A stretch of DNA of 64,000 nt from Sphingobacterium lactis (lineage in GTDB: Bacteria; Bacteroidota; Bacteroidia; Sphingobacteriales; Sphingobacteriaceae). The stretch lies in NCBI RefSeq assembly GCF_011046555.1, contig NZ_CP049246.1, positions 2,108,001 to 2,172,000 of the forward strand, in the 5' to 3' direction. The notes below the pieces were generated by a model. It had not been told where the DNA came from. It saw only the letters and a program-made list of their open reading frames with translations, and made no database searches. Positions 43,280-53,100 of the stretch are shown piece by piece. Position 1 is the first letter of the stretch. Each line of letters begins with the position of its first letter. Both the position numbers and the translations under genes were made by a program.

Positions 43280-46096
43280 TTAATCAAATCGTTTAAAAAA
43301 CTGCAACATTTCTACCCAAGCAACCGGAATGTTATTCAGAACGCCCCCCAACTTTGTCTGAACGTTCACGAATGGGCCAGCCGTATCAGTTGTGTGGTGA
43401 GGGTCTCCGCTACCAGTTGGCATATCCCTAAACTCAAAGATGCCTCCGCCTTTCCTAGTCCATTTTTGAACGGCTTTTAAATGCTGGTAAATCCAACTAT
43501 CATCTGGAGCGCAAAATGCCTTACTTGGCACATGGTCGATTTTAGTATAATTCAATGGCAATAATTGAATAGGCTTATAGCTGTCGGGGAATTGTTCTTC
43601 CGGTGTGTCCATTAATACCCCGCACCAGCACGAAACATATCCGACAAACTTTTCGGCGTGCTGCAAAAGAAATGATCTACTCCCAGCGCTATAGTAAGGT
43701 GTTACGGTCGTATCTCCATCAACAATGAATAATGGTGAAACATCGCCCTCAACTCCGAAGCTCCTCATGGAAGCTTCCTTTTCAACATTTGTATACCCAA
43801 AATTATTGCCGAATGGTGTTGGAGTCGCCGCAAGGAATACTTTTGATTTTACCGGAATGGAAGTTGTGTACTGTATGTTACCAACCTGAACGCCGCCCTG
43901 CGATTTTCCGAACAGATGCACTCCATCGGCACGAACATTGAAATTTTGAATTATATAATTATATACGCTCTGCGAACAAGCTGAATTATCCGGACATCCT
44001 GTGTATTGTGTAACCCCTGGGTATTTACTCGACCACGAGAACATATCAAATACTGCATAACCCTCATCCAATAGATACTGAACGTAAGGCTTATAAGGAG
44101 CATAGAAATCCAACAACTGCGTACCTGCTGAAGAATGCGCAAAATATATCAATCTTACTGGAGTCCCCTTTGGGTCGTAGTTCTTTGGTAGCCTGATAAT
44201 ACCGTGCGTGTAATATGAATTTGCGTCATACTGTGCGGGCCCATTTGCCTGACCCTGATCCAACATATCCCTGCCATTGGCGTTGGTCGTGACATTGACC
44301 ATGAATGACATTACGTTATTCCCGGTCTCATTGTTGTTCATTGTATAAACATCGCCTGAGAATTTTCCGTTTATCTTCAACGATGGCAAGCTGGTAATAA
44401 CGCCTGAATCCGTTCTGTTTACATGTAGCTTAACGTATTCAGTTCTGGAATCGCACTTAAACTCGTTTCCGGTCAGTAATGTTCTGGAAATAAACGCAAA
44501 TCTATCGTCGTATTGATGCAGGTAGACGTTATATGCAGTCAGTTCGTTTTTATTGATGGAAAATTTACCCTTTAGATTCAGGTATCTTGGTGTCCTGAAA
44601 TTCTTGTGGAATTCAGCATCCTTCCATGCTTTATCTTGCTGAACAGCAGGTAATAGTCCGGTGGAATCAACCGAACCCCTTGCCATATCAACGATAACGT
44701 TCTTGACAATAGACTTTGACTCCGTTTCGGGCATAAATTCAGGATTGAACACATCTCGTTCGATAGGTTCCGACCAAGGTTGATATGGCAATGCAACGCT
44801 TCCCGGATTAATCTGTAGCGTTTCGAGCCATGTGAATGAGCTATCCTTAACCAACGTCCTTACAAACCCTGTTATTGGTGAAATGAACGTTTGACTGACG
44901 CCTGAGCCACCTAAAATAGATGAATCCACCGTAGTGTCATTTGCATTCTTAAAGAAATACAGATTCCTACCGACTACGCTCATTGTCTTCCCTACAACGG
45001 TATATGATTCCCCCTGCACCACCGGGATGGGATGCGACATATTAAATCCATTCCTTGTCTGCAATACTCCGCTGACAACATCGTGGTTTAAGAGGATGTC
45101 AGCTTTATTGAATAGGTTATTGCTCGTTGGCTCAATATTCTTTACAATAAACGTTTCCTTTGACATGTATTTACCCAATGCCAGAATATCAAGGTCAAGT
45201 GCATTAATATCCTGCGAACTCTCATTGCTCAAATACACGCCTAAATGCTTAGCTGTTTCAGGAACTTCAACCTCATGTTCAAGGACGGTATTTCCGGTGT
45301 CATTAAGCAGGTCATGGAATTGGCTTCCCAATGCGATAGGATCATCGGTAAAATAACCAATCCTGAACCTATTGCCCTGAACACTTGGGCGTACAACCTT
45401 AAATCTCTTCTGCTCTCCAATTGCAATCGTGAACATTACACCGGTGGCAAATCCTGCTACTGCAGGTGTAGAATTTAACGTAATCCTTGTTCTCTGATAA
45501 GGCTTAGGCTCAACCAAAGCACTATAAATAGGGTCTACATATTTATATGTTGCATCACTCGTAGGAGCTAACTGATTCCCGACCTCGATGACCTGTGTTG
45601 ACCCAAGAACCTCCCAGTCAGTAGCATTTGCCGATGGTGCCTGCGAAGTATCCACTTTTGCTCGGTAAATGGTAGTACCCACAGTTTTGACAGTATCCTT
45701 AGAATAATTGCCGGTAGTGAATTCTGATATTTTTGAAGAACTGTCAGGAAGCTTTATTCTTAATACACGGCTATAATCTAATCCATCAAATTGAGCGAAA
45801 GCGAATTCATCATCGGCGATAGTAATAGTTCCCTCCACAACTTTATTATAGGTTCCCGGACCAAGAATTGTCCATTCATTAATATTAAATTCTGATAGAG
45901 TAGATCCAGGGAGAGGAAAGGTTTCAGGTAATCCGGCTGTATTTGATAAACCCGTTAAATCTATTTTACTTTTAATCCACTGGTATAGTTCTTTAAATGT
46001 CACGCCTCGAAAACCATTTTCATATGCATATTGCCCTAGCAAGAATGCTGTTTCAAAATCATCGATTGGTGCCAATTGATTCACTTTTGATTCCAT
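43280..46096 (-). CDS. tail fibre/receptor-binding protein with C-terminal alpha/beta-hydrolase
   Basis: The 938-residue protein is the last gene of the minus-strand structural cassette. The N-terminal ~200 residues (GFRGVTFKELYQW, EWTILGPGTYNKVVEG) and the middle are beta-rich and presumably tail-attached. Residues ~640-938 form a hydrolase: strand VRLIYFAHSSAG, nucleophile elbow LFGKSQGGVQVG, an Asp in SPLFIVDGDTTVTPYYSAG and a His in GSGDPHHTTD. The fold fits a glycan or lipid esterase/deacetylase that trims capsule or LPS during adsorption. That role is inferred; the substrate is unknown. Confidence 0.75.
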   Translation of the reverse strand: MESKVNQLAPIDDFETAFLLGQYAYENGFRGVTFKELYQWIKSKIDLTGLSNTAGLPETFPLPGSTLSEFNINEWTILGPGTYNKVVEGTITIADDEFAFAQFDGLDYSRVLRIKLPDSSSKISEFTTGNYSKDTVKTVGTTIYRAKVDTSQAPSANATDWEVLGSTQVIEVGNQLAPTSDATYKYVDPIYSALVEPKPYQRTRITLNSTPAVAGFATGVMFTIAIGEQKRFKVVRPSVQGNRFRIGYFTDDPIALGSQFHDLLNDTGNTVLEHEVEVPETAKHLGVYLSNESSQDINALDLDILALGKYMSKETFIVKNIEPTSNNLFNKADILLNHDVVSGVLQTRNGFNMSHPIPVVQGESYTVVGKTMSVVGRNLYFFKNANDTTVDSSILGGSGVSQTFISPITGFVRTLVKDSSFTWLETLQINPGSVALPYQPWSEPIERDVFNPEFMPETESKSIVKNVIVDMARGSVDSTGLLPAVQQDKAWKDAEFHKNFRTPRYLNLKGKFSINKNELTAYNVYLHQYDDRFAFISRTLLTGNEFKCDSRTEYVKLHVNRTDSGVITSLPSLKINGKFSGDVYTMNNNETGNNVMSFMVNVTTNANGRDMLDQGQANGPAQYDANSYYTHGIIRLPKNYDPKGTPVRLIYFAHSSAGTQLLDFYAPYKPYVQYLLDEGYAVFDMFSWSSKYPGVTQYTGCPDNSACSQSVYNYIIQNFNVRADGVHLFGKSQGGVQVGNIQYTTSIPVKSKVFLAATPTPFGNNFGYTNVEKEASMRSFGVEGDVSPLFIVDGDTTVTPYYSAGSRSFLLQHAEKFVGYVSCWCGVLMDTPEEQFPDSYKPIQLLPLNYTKIDHVPSKAFCAPDDSWIYQHLKAVQKWTRKGGGIFEFRDMPTGSGDPHHTTDTAGPFVNVQTKLGGVLNNIPVAWVEMLQFFKRFD

Positions 46097-46113
46097 TTCA
46101 ATTATATTTTAGT

Positions 46114-47172
46114 TTAGGTAATTGTTAAATATTGAGGTGTAGCACCGATCTCTGGATGGTACTGGCTTGTGTCTGCTAATCGGAAACTGAATGTGTGGCC
46201 ATTTAAACTCCCCTTGATCTCTTCCGCTTTATTTTCTGTCATAACGATTGGAACCAAGTTCCCCTGGTATAAGAAATATCGAACTTTGCTGGCCATAAAA
46301 TCCAAATATTGTCTGTGATCATCCTTGGTCGACATGTATCCGGAATTCTTTTCAAATTCGATTCCTAATTCATTGAAATATTCATGTTCGATTTCTTCGA
46401 TTATTGCCGTCTGTGCAACGTTCTTGTGCCTAATGAGCATCTCGCCATTTAATACCAGCGTGTCCCATCCACCTAATCGATTTTGATAGAAAAATACATC
46501 CGATTGGAATTCATAATGTTCCTTAAAGAAGAACCGCTTAAACCTGACCTCCTGTCCCTTGGTATTTACTGTGAATGCTTCGAAATAGACATATTCTCCA
46601 CCAAGGTGATAGATCATTTTTCCAGGATTGAGATTGACCGATTGCAGCTTATTCGCTTCAAGTTTACCCAGTGTTTTTACAACTTCACTGCCGTCCACCA
46701 TCCTGGCGCGGATCCTGATGCTCTCTTCTTCCAATGGTAGCGCTGTCAGGTAAAGCGGTTGGTGGTAATATGCCTGACTGTGCTGAGGCGTTAAATTCAA
46801 CCAAAAGTTTCGGAAGTAGGAGGAAATATCCTTGATTGAAGTATGCAAATAGCCTTTCAAAATTTTATAGGACCTGATTATTTCCTCTTCTCCATCGGTA
46901 AAGGTTAATTTCAGGTCTTGGATAGCCAAATCATGGACAGTAATCTGATTGGTATAGATTGGCAGGGTAAATCCCATGAAAGAATGCACCAAGTGTTTTA
47001 TCTGGATATTTAAAACGCCATCCTGAGGAGGAGCATTATATTCCTCCTGCAGCAATAAACTGCCACCCAACTCCATTTTAAGCCCGATTGTTGGTTTGTC
47101 AGATCGGAACCTCAAATTGGGTAGGTTCAGAGAATAATTGTAAGCATCTGGTTCTTGTGCAATCGTAATCAT
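46114..47172 (-). CDS. phage structural protein, probably tail/baseplate
   Basis: The 352-residue protein is beta-rich (IKHLVHSFMGFTLPIYTNQITVHD-like strands, seen in parts as IYTNQITVHDLAIQDL). It lies between the spanin-like pair and the tail-fibre gene. No family is recognised. Position after the large tail protein and before the fibre suggests a baseplate or fibre-connector role; this is inferred from gene order only. Confidence 0.55.
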   Translation of the reverse strand: MITIAQEPDAYNYSLNLPNLRFRSDKPTIGLKMELGGSLLLQEEYNAPPQDGVLNIQIKHLVHSFMGFTLPIYTNQITVHDLAIQDLKLTFTDGEEEIIRSYKILKGYLHTSIKDISSYFRNFWLNLTPQHSQAYYHQPLYLTALPLEEESIRIRARMVDGSEVVKTLGKLEANKLQSVNLNPGKMIYHLGGEYVYFEAFTVNTKGQEVRFKRFFFKEHYEFQSDVFFYQNRLGGWDTLVLNGEMLIRHKNVAQTAIIEEIEHEYFNELGIEFEKNSGYMSTKDDHRQYLDFMASKVRYFLYQGNLVPIVMTENKAEEIKGSLNGHTFSFRLADTSQYHPEIGATPQYLTIT

Positions 47173-47874
47173 TTAAAATTGAATTAGATCGTAGGATATT
47201 CCAAGCGAAGCTCCCCAGGTAATGCCCTGAGGGGTGATGACCGGCCCGGCCGTAACGCCTAATCCCCACCTGGGTGATTTGGGAATCTTATTCACATCAT
47301 ATACATCCGAAATAACAACCCTTGGATCACTGGCCATGATGGCCGATCGATATTGGTACCTGGAGAATATGTTCTTCCTATAGGGGGCATGAGCCTGTGT
47401 AAGGCGTATTTTAGCAGTAGGGTAGATGGAGTCGTTCTTCAGATTTACTTTAACATCAAATACAGGATCCTTCTGGAGAACCAACCATTCCGTTTTCAAA
47501 ACGGTGTCAATAATTCGTTCGCCTTTTCCCTTTCCCGCTGCTGTGACCAATGCAGATGATAAACGATCGATTTCCTTGGTCGCCACCTTGAGTGCAATGG
47601 CAAGTGTATCGGCTAATCCCTTACTGACATATCCATCTACTGGCCCCGTCGTTCTCACGGTATTGTAGATATAAGTCACTTTGGAGCTATCAGCATAAAA
47701 AATAGTGTCAATAGGTGATAGTGGAACAGCACCATTCGCCTTCAGGGCATTATCATATTGTTCCTGTAGCGTCCGATTTTCCTTGTTTTTAGCATTATAA
47801 TTTCGGTATAGTATAACACAGGCAACACTGGTCAAAACCAGCAATAAAATCAATGTAAATGTGGTCTTCTTCAT
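47173..47874 (-). CDS. membrane-anchored phage protein (DUF6808-like; spanin-like pair, second gene)
   Basis: The 233-residue protein begins with a membrane anchor or signal (about 5-24, TLILLLVLTSVACVILYR) and a coiled-coil-prone stretch (NKENRTLQEQYDNAL). A C-terminal beta-rich domain (WGLGVTAGPVITPQGITWG) resembles short outer-membrane or periplasmic domains. It overlaps the preceding 100-residue gene by four bases. Overlapping membrane proteins of this kind suggest lysis (spanin) or envelope-spanning roles. The DUF6808 resemblance is from memory. Confidence 0.5.
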   Translation of the reverse strand: MKKTTFTLILLLVLTSVACVILYRNYNAKNKENRTLQEQYDNALKANGAVPLSPIDTIFYADSSKVTYIYNTVRTTGPVDGYVSKGLADTLAIALKVATKEIDRLSSALVTAAGKGKGERIIDTVLKTEWLVLQKDPVFDVKVNLKNDSIYPTAKIRLTQAHAPYRKNIFSRYQYRSAIMASDPRVVISDVYDVNKIPKSPRWGLGVTAGPVITPQGITWGASLGISYDLIQF

Positions 47875-48179
47875 GGCATTACTTTATTAATTTCCTTATT
47901 TGTTGATTCCCTGATCAAGGAATCGTTTGATTGCGTCTCCTTGTCTCGCATCACATAATCAAATAATCTGTTCCGGACTTCGTCAAGCTGCCGGTCTTTT
48001 ACAGCGATGATAGAATCTTTCCGTTTTTCAGCTTCCAAACAATTGGCCGCTGCGCTTCTTAGTCGATGCTCTCCTAATCCGCCCCACGTGATCAATGCCA
48101 CCAATAAAATAGTCAACAAGGTCAGTTTGACATTTTTATTGAGAGCGTTAAATATCGGTTCGAACAGCTTTAGAAACAT
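47871..48179 (-). CDS. small membrane protein with coiled coil (spanin-like pair, first gene)
   Basis: The ATG at 48179 gives about 102 residues: an N-terminal helix, one membrane segment (LTLLTILLVALITWGG) and then a charged coiled-coil (CLEAEKRKDSIIAVKDRQLDEV). The layout matches an inner-membrane spanin or a small lysis accessory protein. It overlaps the next gene by 4 bases. A TGTCCTTTA element (48201-48219) lies just upstream. Confidence 0.5.
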   Translation of the reverse strand: MFLKLFEPIFNALNKNVKLTLLTILLVALITWGGLGEHRLRSAAANCLEAEKRKDSIIAVKDRQLDEVRNRLFDYVMRDKETQSNDSLIRESTNKEINKVMP

Positions 48180-48200
48180 GATGTAAAATTCCAATTGTGA

Positions 48201-48219
48201 GCGGGGTATTTAAAGGACA
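48201..48219 (-). promoter_or_regulatory. late-cassette element, copy D (TGTCCTTTAAATACCCCGC)
   Basis: This copy lies between the 634-residue gene and the spanin-like pair. It shares TGTCCTTTA with copies B and C and is the most diverged in its right half. See the finding on the repeated element. Confidence 0.6.
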
Positions 48220-48222
48220 GCG

Positions 48223-50127
48223 CTAGGCCTCTAGGAAATCTGCATTAATGGGTGAAATACTCGTAAGGCCAATGGTATACTGGAGCTTTTTTATCAAAAA
48301 ATTGCGTCCGCGGATATGAACCTTTTCCAAAACATTTAAGTTTTTCAGATCCACTATATTTAACTCAACAGTGGCATTCAAGCTAACTTTATCCCTTTCA
48401 ATCCATTCAGCAAAATTTTTGTGATAGGTTTCAAACAAGCCGAATTCACCATCCCACGATAGTATATTTGGTCCAGTAGTATTTTTTTCCAGATTCCCTC
48501 CTAATCCCGGATATCTTTTGTTTTCATCCTCTTTAATCGATCTCCTGCCCTGGAAGAATGTTAGGTAGATTTCATTTGGCCTATTGTTTCGATCGATATC
48601 TTTGAATCCGGGAACAGACCATTCATGCCTTGGACCTTCATTAGAATATGTGGAATATAATAGAGCAGGGTACATGGGCAATGGAATAGCGTTAGAAATC
48701 ATATTGAAACTTTCTCTCTTTCCCTTTTCAACAGAAAAATTAAAACCATTATCCTCAAGAGAGTAATTGATTTGGTGTTCATTAACTGTTCCATTAATTT
48801 CTCTTATCGACACCTCTTGAACTTCTTTTTTAAAGATTTGGCTCAAAACGACAAATTTATTTTCATAAAATTTAGTTTCATCCAATTGGTATGGTTCCCT
48901 CATCATTCCATACATGTCATCAACTTGCTTGGAGGCTGAAATATTAGCCTTTTCGTCCGTCTTAGATTCATACCCATATAGATATTGTTTACCAGTTTCG
49001 AACTTTAGATTCAAAGTAGAACTGATTTTCATGGACCAATCAATTGATGCGTCTGCCGATAAAATATCACTGTTGCCAAGAATTGTTAATTTTCCTTTAG
49101 TGGCCGTCATAGTCATACAGAACAGATTGAGTAATGATTTTACAAAATCGTTTGATCGTACAGAGGGAAGAAAATCATTCAATTCAATATAAGGCTCACT
49201 ATAATATGGCGATTGTGGAGTTGGCCTGGGGTTTGAAACCAATGGAGGAAAATGACCTATTTTATTGTAGAACGACATGTCGGCAGATTCCCGTTTGTGC
49301 CATTCACTGAAATAATAGGTGGGCAACAGTAGGTCATAAAGATAACCCCGTCTAAATGGATTGTTAAGAAGGATATTGCCGAATATTGCATCGAATAGAT
49401 AGCCAATACGGAATTGGGGAAAAATGTTGGCATGACTGTTTCTCTTGTTATTGTTGCCATCCTGATGCTCTTCAAGTAAGAACCTTCCGTTCATAGGATT
49501 GAACATATTAATATATTCTTGGTCCTGTGCTTTATATCTATCTTTTTTCTGATAATACTCGAATCTTCCAAACGGACTAATACCCTTATGAATTTCACTA
49601 TAATTTGTAAATGGGTGGTTTTCATTGACAAGTACGATGGGTCCGGCAACCATATCCCCTCGAGAACCGCTCCCCAATTCATCTGCCCATCGTGCGTAGT
49701 TGTAGGCAAAATTTAAAGAGTTGTTGAAATCCACCATATTGTAGCTCCCGGGAAAATATTTTCTTCCAATGTCCAGGGTGTTCATTGGCGCCTTCAGATA
49801 TTCATTGAAGTCAATGCCAATAAATTGTAGTTTGATATCGGTGAGAAACTCTAGAAATACAACATGTCCCTTCAAAATTTCAATCGAATTGAATCGTATG
49901 GAACAGGATTTATTTAATTTGCTCGCATTCCCATTTACGCCATAACTTGCAATCCGATCAGGAAATCCAAATGCCTTAAGGTTCCTCGGGGTTGGCGGAA
50001 TTTCAAAATTCAAAGAATATGGCGCCGGAATCCGATCCTCGGTCATGAGTGGGTTTTCAACCGTAATTGCCAATTGTATATCCTTATGGAGGTCAACGCT
50101 GATATCAGCAATAATAATTTCAAGCAT
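48223..50127 (-). CDS. large phage tail protein of unknown family
   Basis: The 634-residue protein follows the tape-measure gene by three bases, the position where tailed phages encode distal-tail or hub proteins. It is rich in beta-type and aromatic residues (FEIPPTPRNLKAFGFPDR, LKFETGKQYLYGY). No domain is recognised. The tail role rests on gene order. Confidence 0.55.
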   Translation of the reverse strand: MLEIIIADISVDLHKDIQLAITVENPLMTEDRIPAPYSLNFEIPPTPRNLKAFGFPDRIASYGVNGNASKLNKSCSIRFNSIEILKGHVVFLEFLTDIKLQFIGIDFNEYLKAPMNTLDIGRKYFPGSYNMVDFNNSLNFAYNYARWADELGSGSRGDMVAGPIVLVNENHPFTNYSEIHKGISPFGRFEYYQKKDRYKAQDQEYINMFNPMNGRFLLEEHQDGNNNKRNSHANIFPQFRIGYLFDAIFGNILLNNPFRRGYLYDLLLPTYYFSEWHKRESADMSFYNKIGHFPPLVSNPRPTPQSPYYSEPYIELNDFLPSVRSNDFVKSLLNLFCMTMTATKGKLTILGNSDILSADASIDWSMKISSTLNLKFETGKQYLYGYESKTDEKANISASKQVDDMYGMMREPYQLDETKFYENKFVVLSQIFKKEVQEVSIREINGTVNEHQINYSLEDNGFNFSVEKGKRESFNMISNAIPLPMYPALLYSTYSNEGPRHEWSVPGFKDIDRNNRPNEIYLTFFQGRRSIKEDENKRYPGLGGNLEKNTTGPNILSWDGEFGLFETYHKNFAEWIERDKVSLNATVELNIVDLKNLNVLEKVHIRGRNFLIKKLQYTIGLTSISPINADFLEA

Positions 50128-50130
50128 AGA

Positions 50131-53100
50131 TTAAAAATTTCCGTTATTCTGTATGGTATTCAATTCTGCCATTTTTTCGACAAACCCTTCCTTGCCCAGT
50201 AAGGTTACCGTTGCCCTAATATTCGGGAGGGCTGCTTTGAGCTCATTTATCGCCAATAGATTCTGCTGGAGCAAATTTTCCAATGAGGTATTTCCACCGG
50301 TACTTCTATCCGAGGGTGAAACCGATCCTGAAATGGATCCACCGATTTGTCGACCCTGTATTCTGTTGCCAAGGGTATTTCCAATGATATCGCTGAGCGT
50401 CATCGTACTGATTGATCCATTGCGCTGGGCAGTATCCAGCACATCAAGAATTGGCTTAATATGTGGATTCTCTACAGCATCATTATTTGCGACCCATTCC
50501 TTTCCTTTTTCCCCGACCAGAACAGTCGGACTGGAAATGAACCCTCGTTTATTCGGATCTGATTTTGCACGGAATTTCTTGCCATCCTGTGCGCGGATGA
50601 CATCCAAGAAATTTCCGCCGGTTTCCGCTCCAGGAATTTCCGGAAGGGGAGTGGCCACGATAGTACCGATCTGTAAAGCACCAACAGCAGCTATCAATGC
50701 CATAAGGAATGGATTGGGAAATGCTGAGGTGATCCCCTTGGCCGTATTGACAATGGCAGTCATCAGTGCCACATTCCTATCACGTTTCGCCTGATCACGG
50801 GCCACAATGGCCTTCTTGCGATCTAGGTCCTTATCGAGCTTCTCAACCTGCTTGTTATACTCTTCCTGGGAGATAACCCCGGAATCCAATCTCCGCTTAA
50901 GATTCTCCTTTTTCTGATTATTGGCGCGTTCATCCTGCTGCAACTGAGCATTCTCTTTCGCGGATACCAATGAATTATAAGAACTCCATACTTGACCTGC
51001 AGCACCAAGAATGCTAATAACTTGTTTAATCTTTTCAATTGTAGTATCGACATTTGAGAATAATGTTTCCCATTGGCCGATTGTCATACCTAAAATATCG
51101 ACCTTTTCCCTGTCCGAGTTATCCAGGTCATCTTTTTTCTCTGTTCCAGTCAACCCTGCGAGCTGTTCCCGAATTTCTCGGATACGATCAAGCAGGACCT
51201 TTTTTTCCTCTTCAGATAGAATCTTATCGGAAAGTACCAATCCATCGAATTCTCCGGAAGTTTGCGCACGTTGGAGGACATCGGCCAGCTTGGTCAATTG
51301 ACTTCTCAGCAACGCCTGTTCTTCCAACATCTGTTGATTCTGAATGAGTTTTTTCGCCTGAGCGAGAGTTTTTACTTGAGCGAGTTCTTGTGAGGTAAGG
51401 TCTTTTGATAAATACTGTTTAGCCTGACCTAGCGTCCGAATGGCGGTCAGTTCTTCCATGTGCTTAATACGGAGGTCGGTGACTATGTCCTTATTCGCGG
51501 CTATGCGGGTATCAATCTCCTTGGCGATCGCAGATGCATCAATCTTCGCTAAATTGGCTTTATGTTCAGCCTCCAATATTTCCAGGGCACGTAATTGCCG
51601 AGCAGTCATTTCCTCGCGTTGTACCCCGAATAATCCGGCCTTCGCCAAGCGTTCCTGGTATGCAGCAACTTCAGCCTCGGCTTCAGATTGTTTTTTGAGC
51701 AGGATGGCATCAATGGCTTTAGATTCTGCCAATAAACGGGAATTCAATTCTTTTTCAGCCGATTTGGTTGTATCCTTAAGTGTCTGATTGTATTTACTGT
51801 GAATCTGATCCACCTTCTGTTGGTAATCTGATTCGATAGCCGCCATTTTCTCCAATTCTTCAGTAGTCATCAGGCGCTTATCCTTCCGGAATAATCCTTC
51901 TTTTTTCAAGCTTTCCTGATAGTATTGTTCTGCCTCCTGGAGCTCCTTTTGGAACGCCTTTTTTCTGGAGGATTCGGCTTTTTTCGAATCTCCACCGGAA
52001 GCGGTTGATACCGTAACAGGATCTTTTGTAGGATCAGGTTTTTCACCTTTTACTGCATTTAACATAGATGCTTCCATATTTCCAATGAAGGAAGCTAGTT
52101 TTAATTCTTCGGTTTCGATCGTTTTAATATTATTATCGACATGTTTTTCGTAGGCCTTTCGCCAATCATTGCTTAAAAATGTTTCAGGACTCATAGCCTC
52201 CATTCTTTCTTTGATTGTCGCACCGGAGAACCCACGTTCTTTACGATCTTCTTCTTCTAACTTTGCCTGAGCCAATTTTTCAAGTTTCCCCCTCGATGCT
52301 CTAATTGTCGCTTGTTTGACTAAAGACTTGGTGTATTCATCTATGGCTTGCTTGGCCTTTCCGGCCATAATCTGCTCATCGGTATAGTCCTTAAGTACAT
52401 TCGGCATTATATCACGCAGCCGTTTTACAGCTGCTAACCTAACGCCATCTGCTTGAGCTCGATCCATCGCAACGGAAATTGATTGTTCAATGGATGCCTT
52501 TTCGCCGGCAACCGCCTTTTTCCCTTCCAATGTTGCGTCGGTAACCGCCTTCTGCGCCCTTTCGGCATCCGATAATTTGGATGAATATTGGATAAGGTAT
52601 GCTGTCAATCCCAAAATTGCTGCAGCAACTAATCCGTATGGATTGGCCAACATCCGGATATTCAATAATTGCTGTGCAGCAGCTGCCCGCGTGATATTAC
52701 CGGTAAGAACGGCCATAATCAAGTTGAGAGATAGCGCGGCAACACGTTTTACCGCCATCAAACCAGTGGTGATGGCTTCCCATTTCGCGGCAATCTGAAC
52801 CGCTGTATAATAAGCGATGATAGCTACGGTCAAACTGCTGATCACGCGGAAGTTATCGGAAATAAAGGTAATGGTGGAACTCAATAATTTTATGAAGGTC
52901 CCAAATATTCCAAATCCCTGGGTCATTACCGGCCAGAGCTTTTCTCCCAGTTCGATCCAAAGGTTCTTTACCTGCTTTTGCGCCATCGCCAATTTGGCCC
53001 CGGCAGACTGGTTTTTGATTTCATATTCCTGGGTAATGGAGCTGCCATCCTCCATCGCCTGGTTCGCCAATTGCATGGAACCCTTCAGTACATCCACATT

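Noticed and set aside
48211..48219. AAAGGA on the plus strand as Shine-Dalgarno sequences of plus-strand genes
   Set aside because: No plus-strand ORF follows at any of the four sites, and the minus-strand context is consistent.
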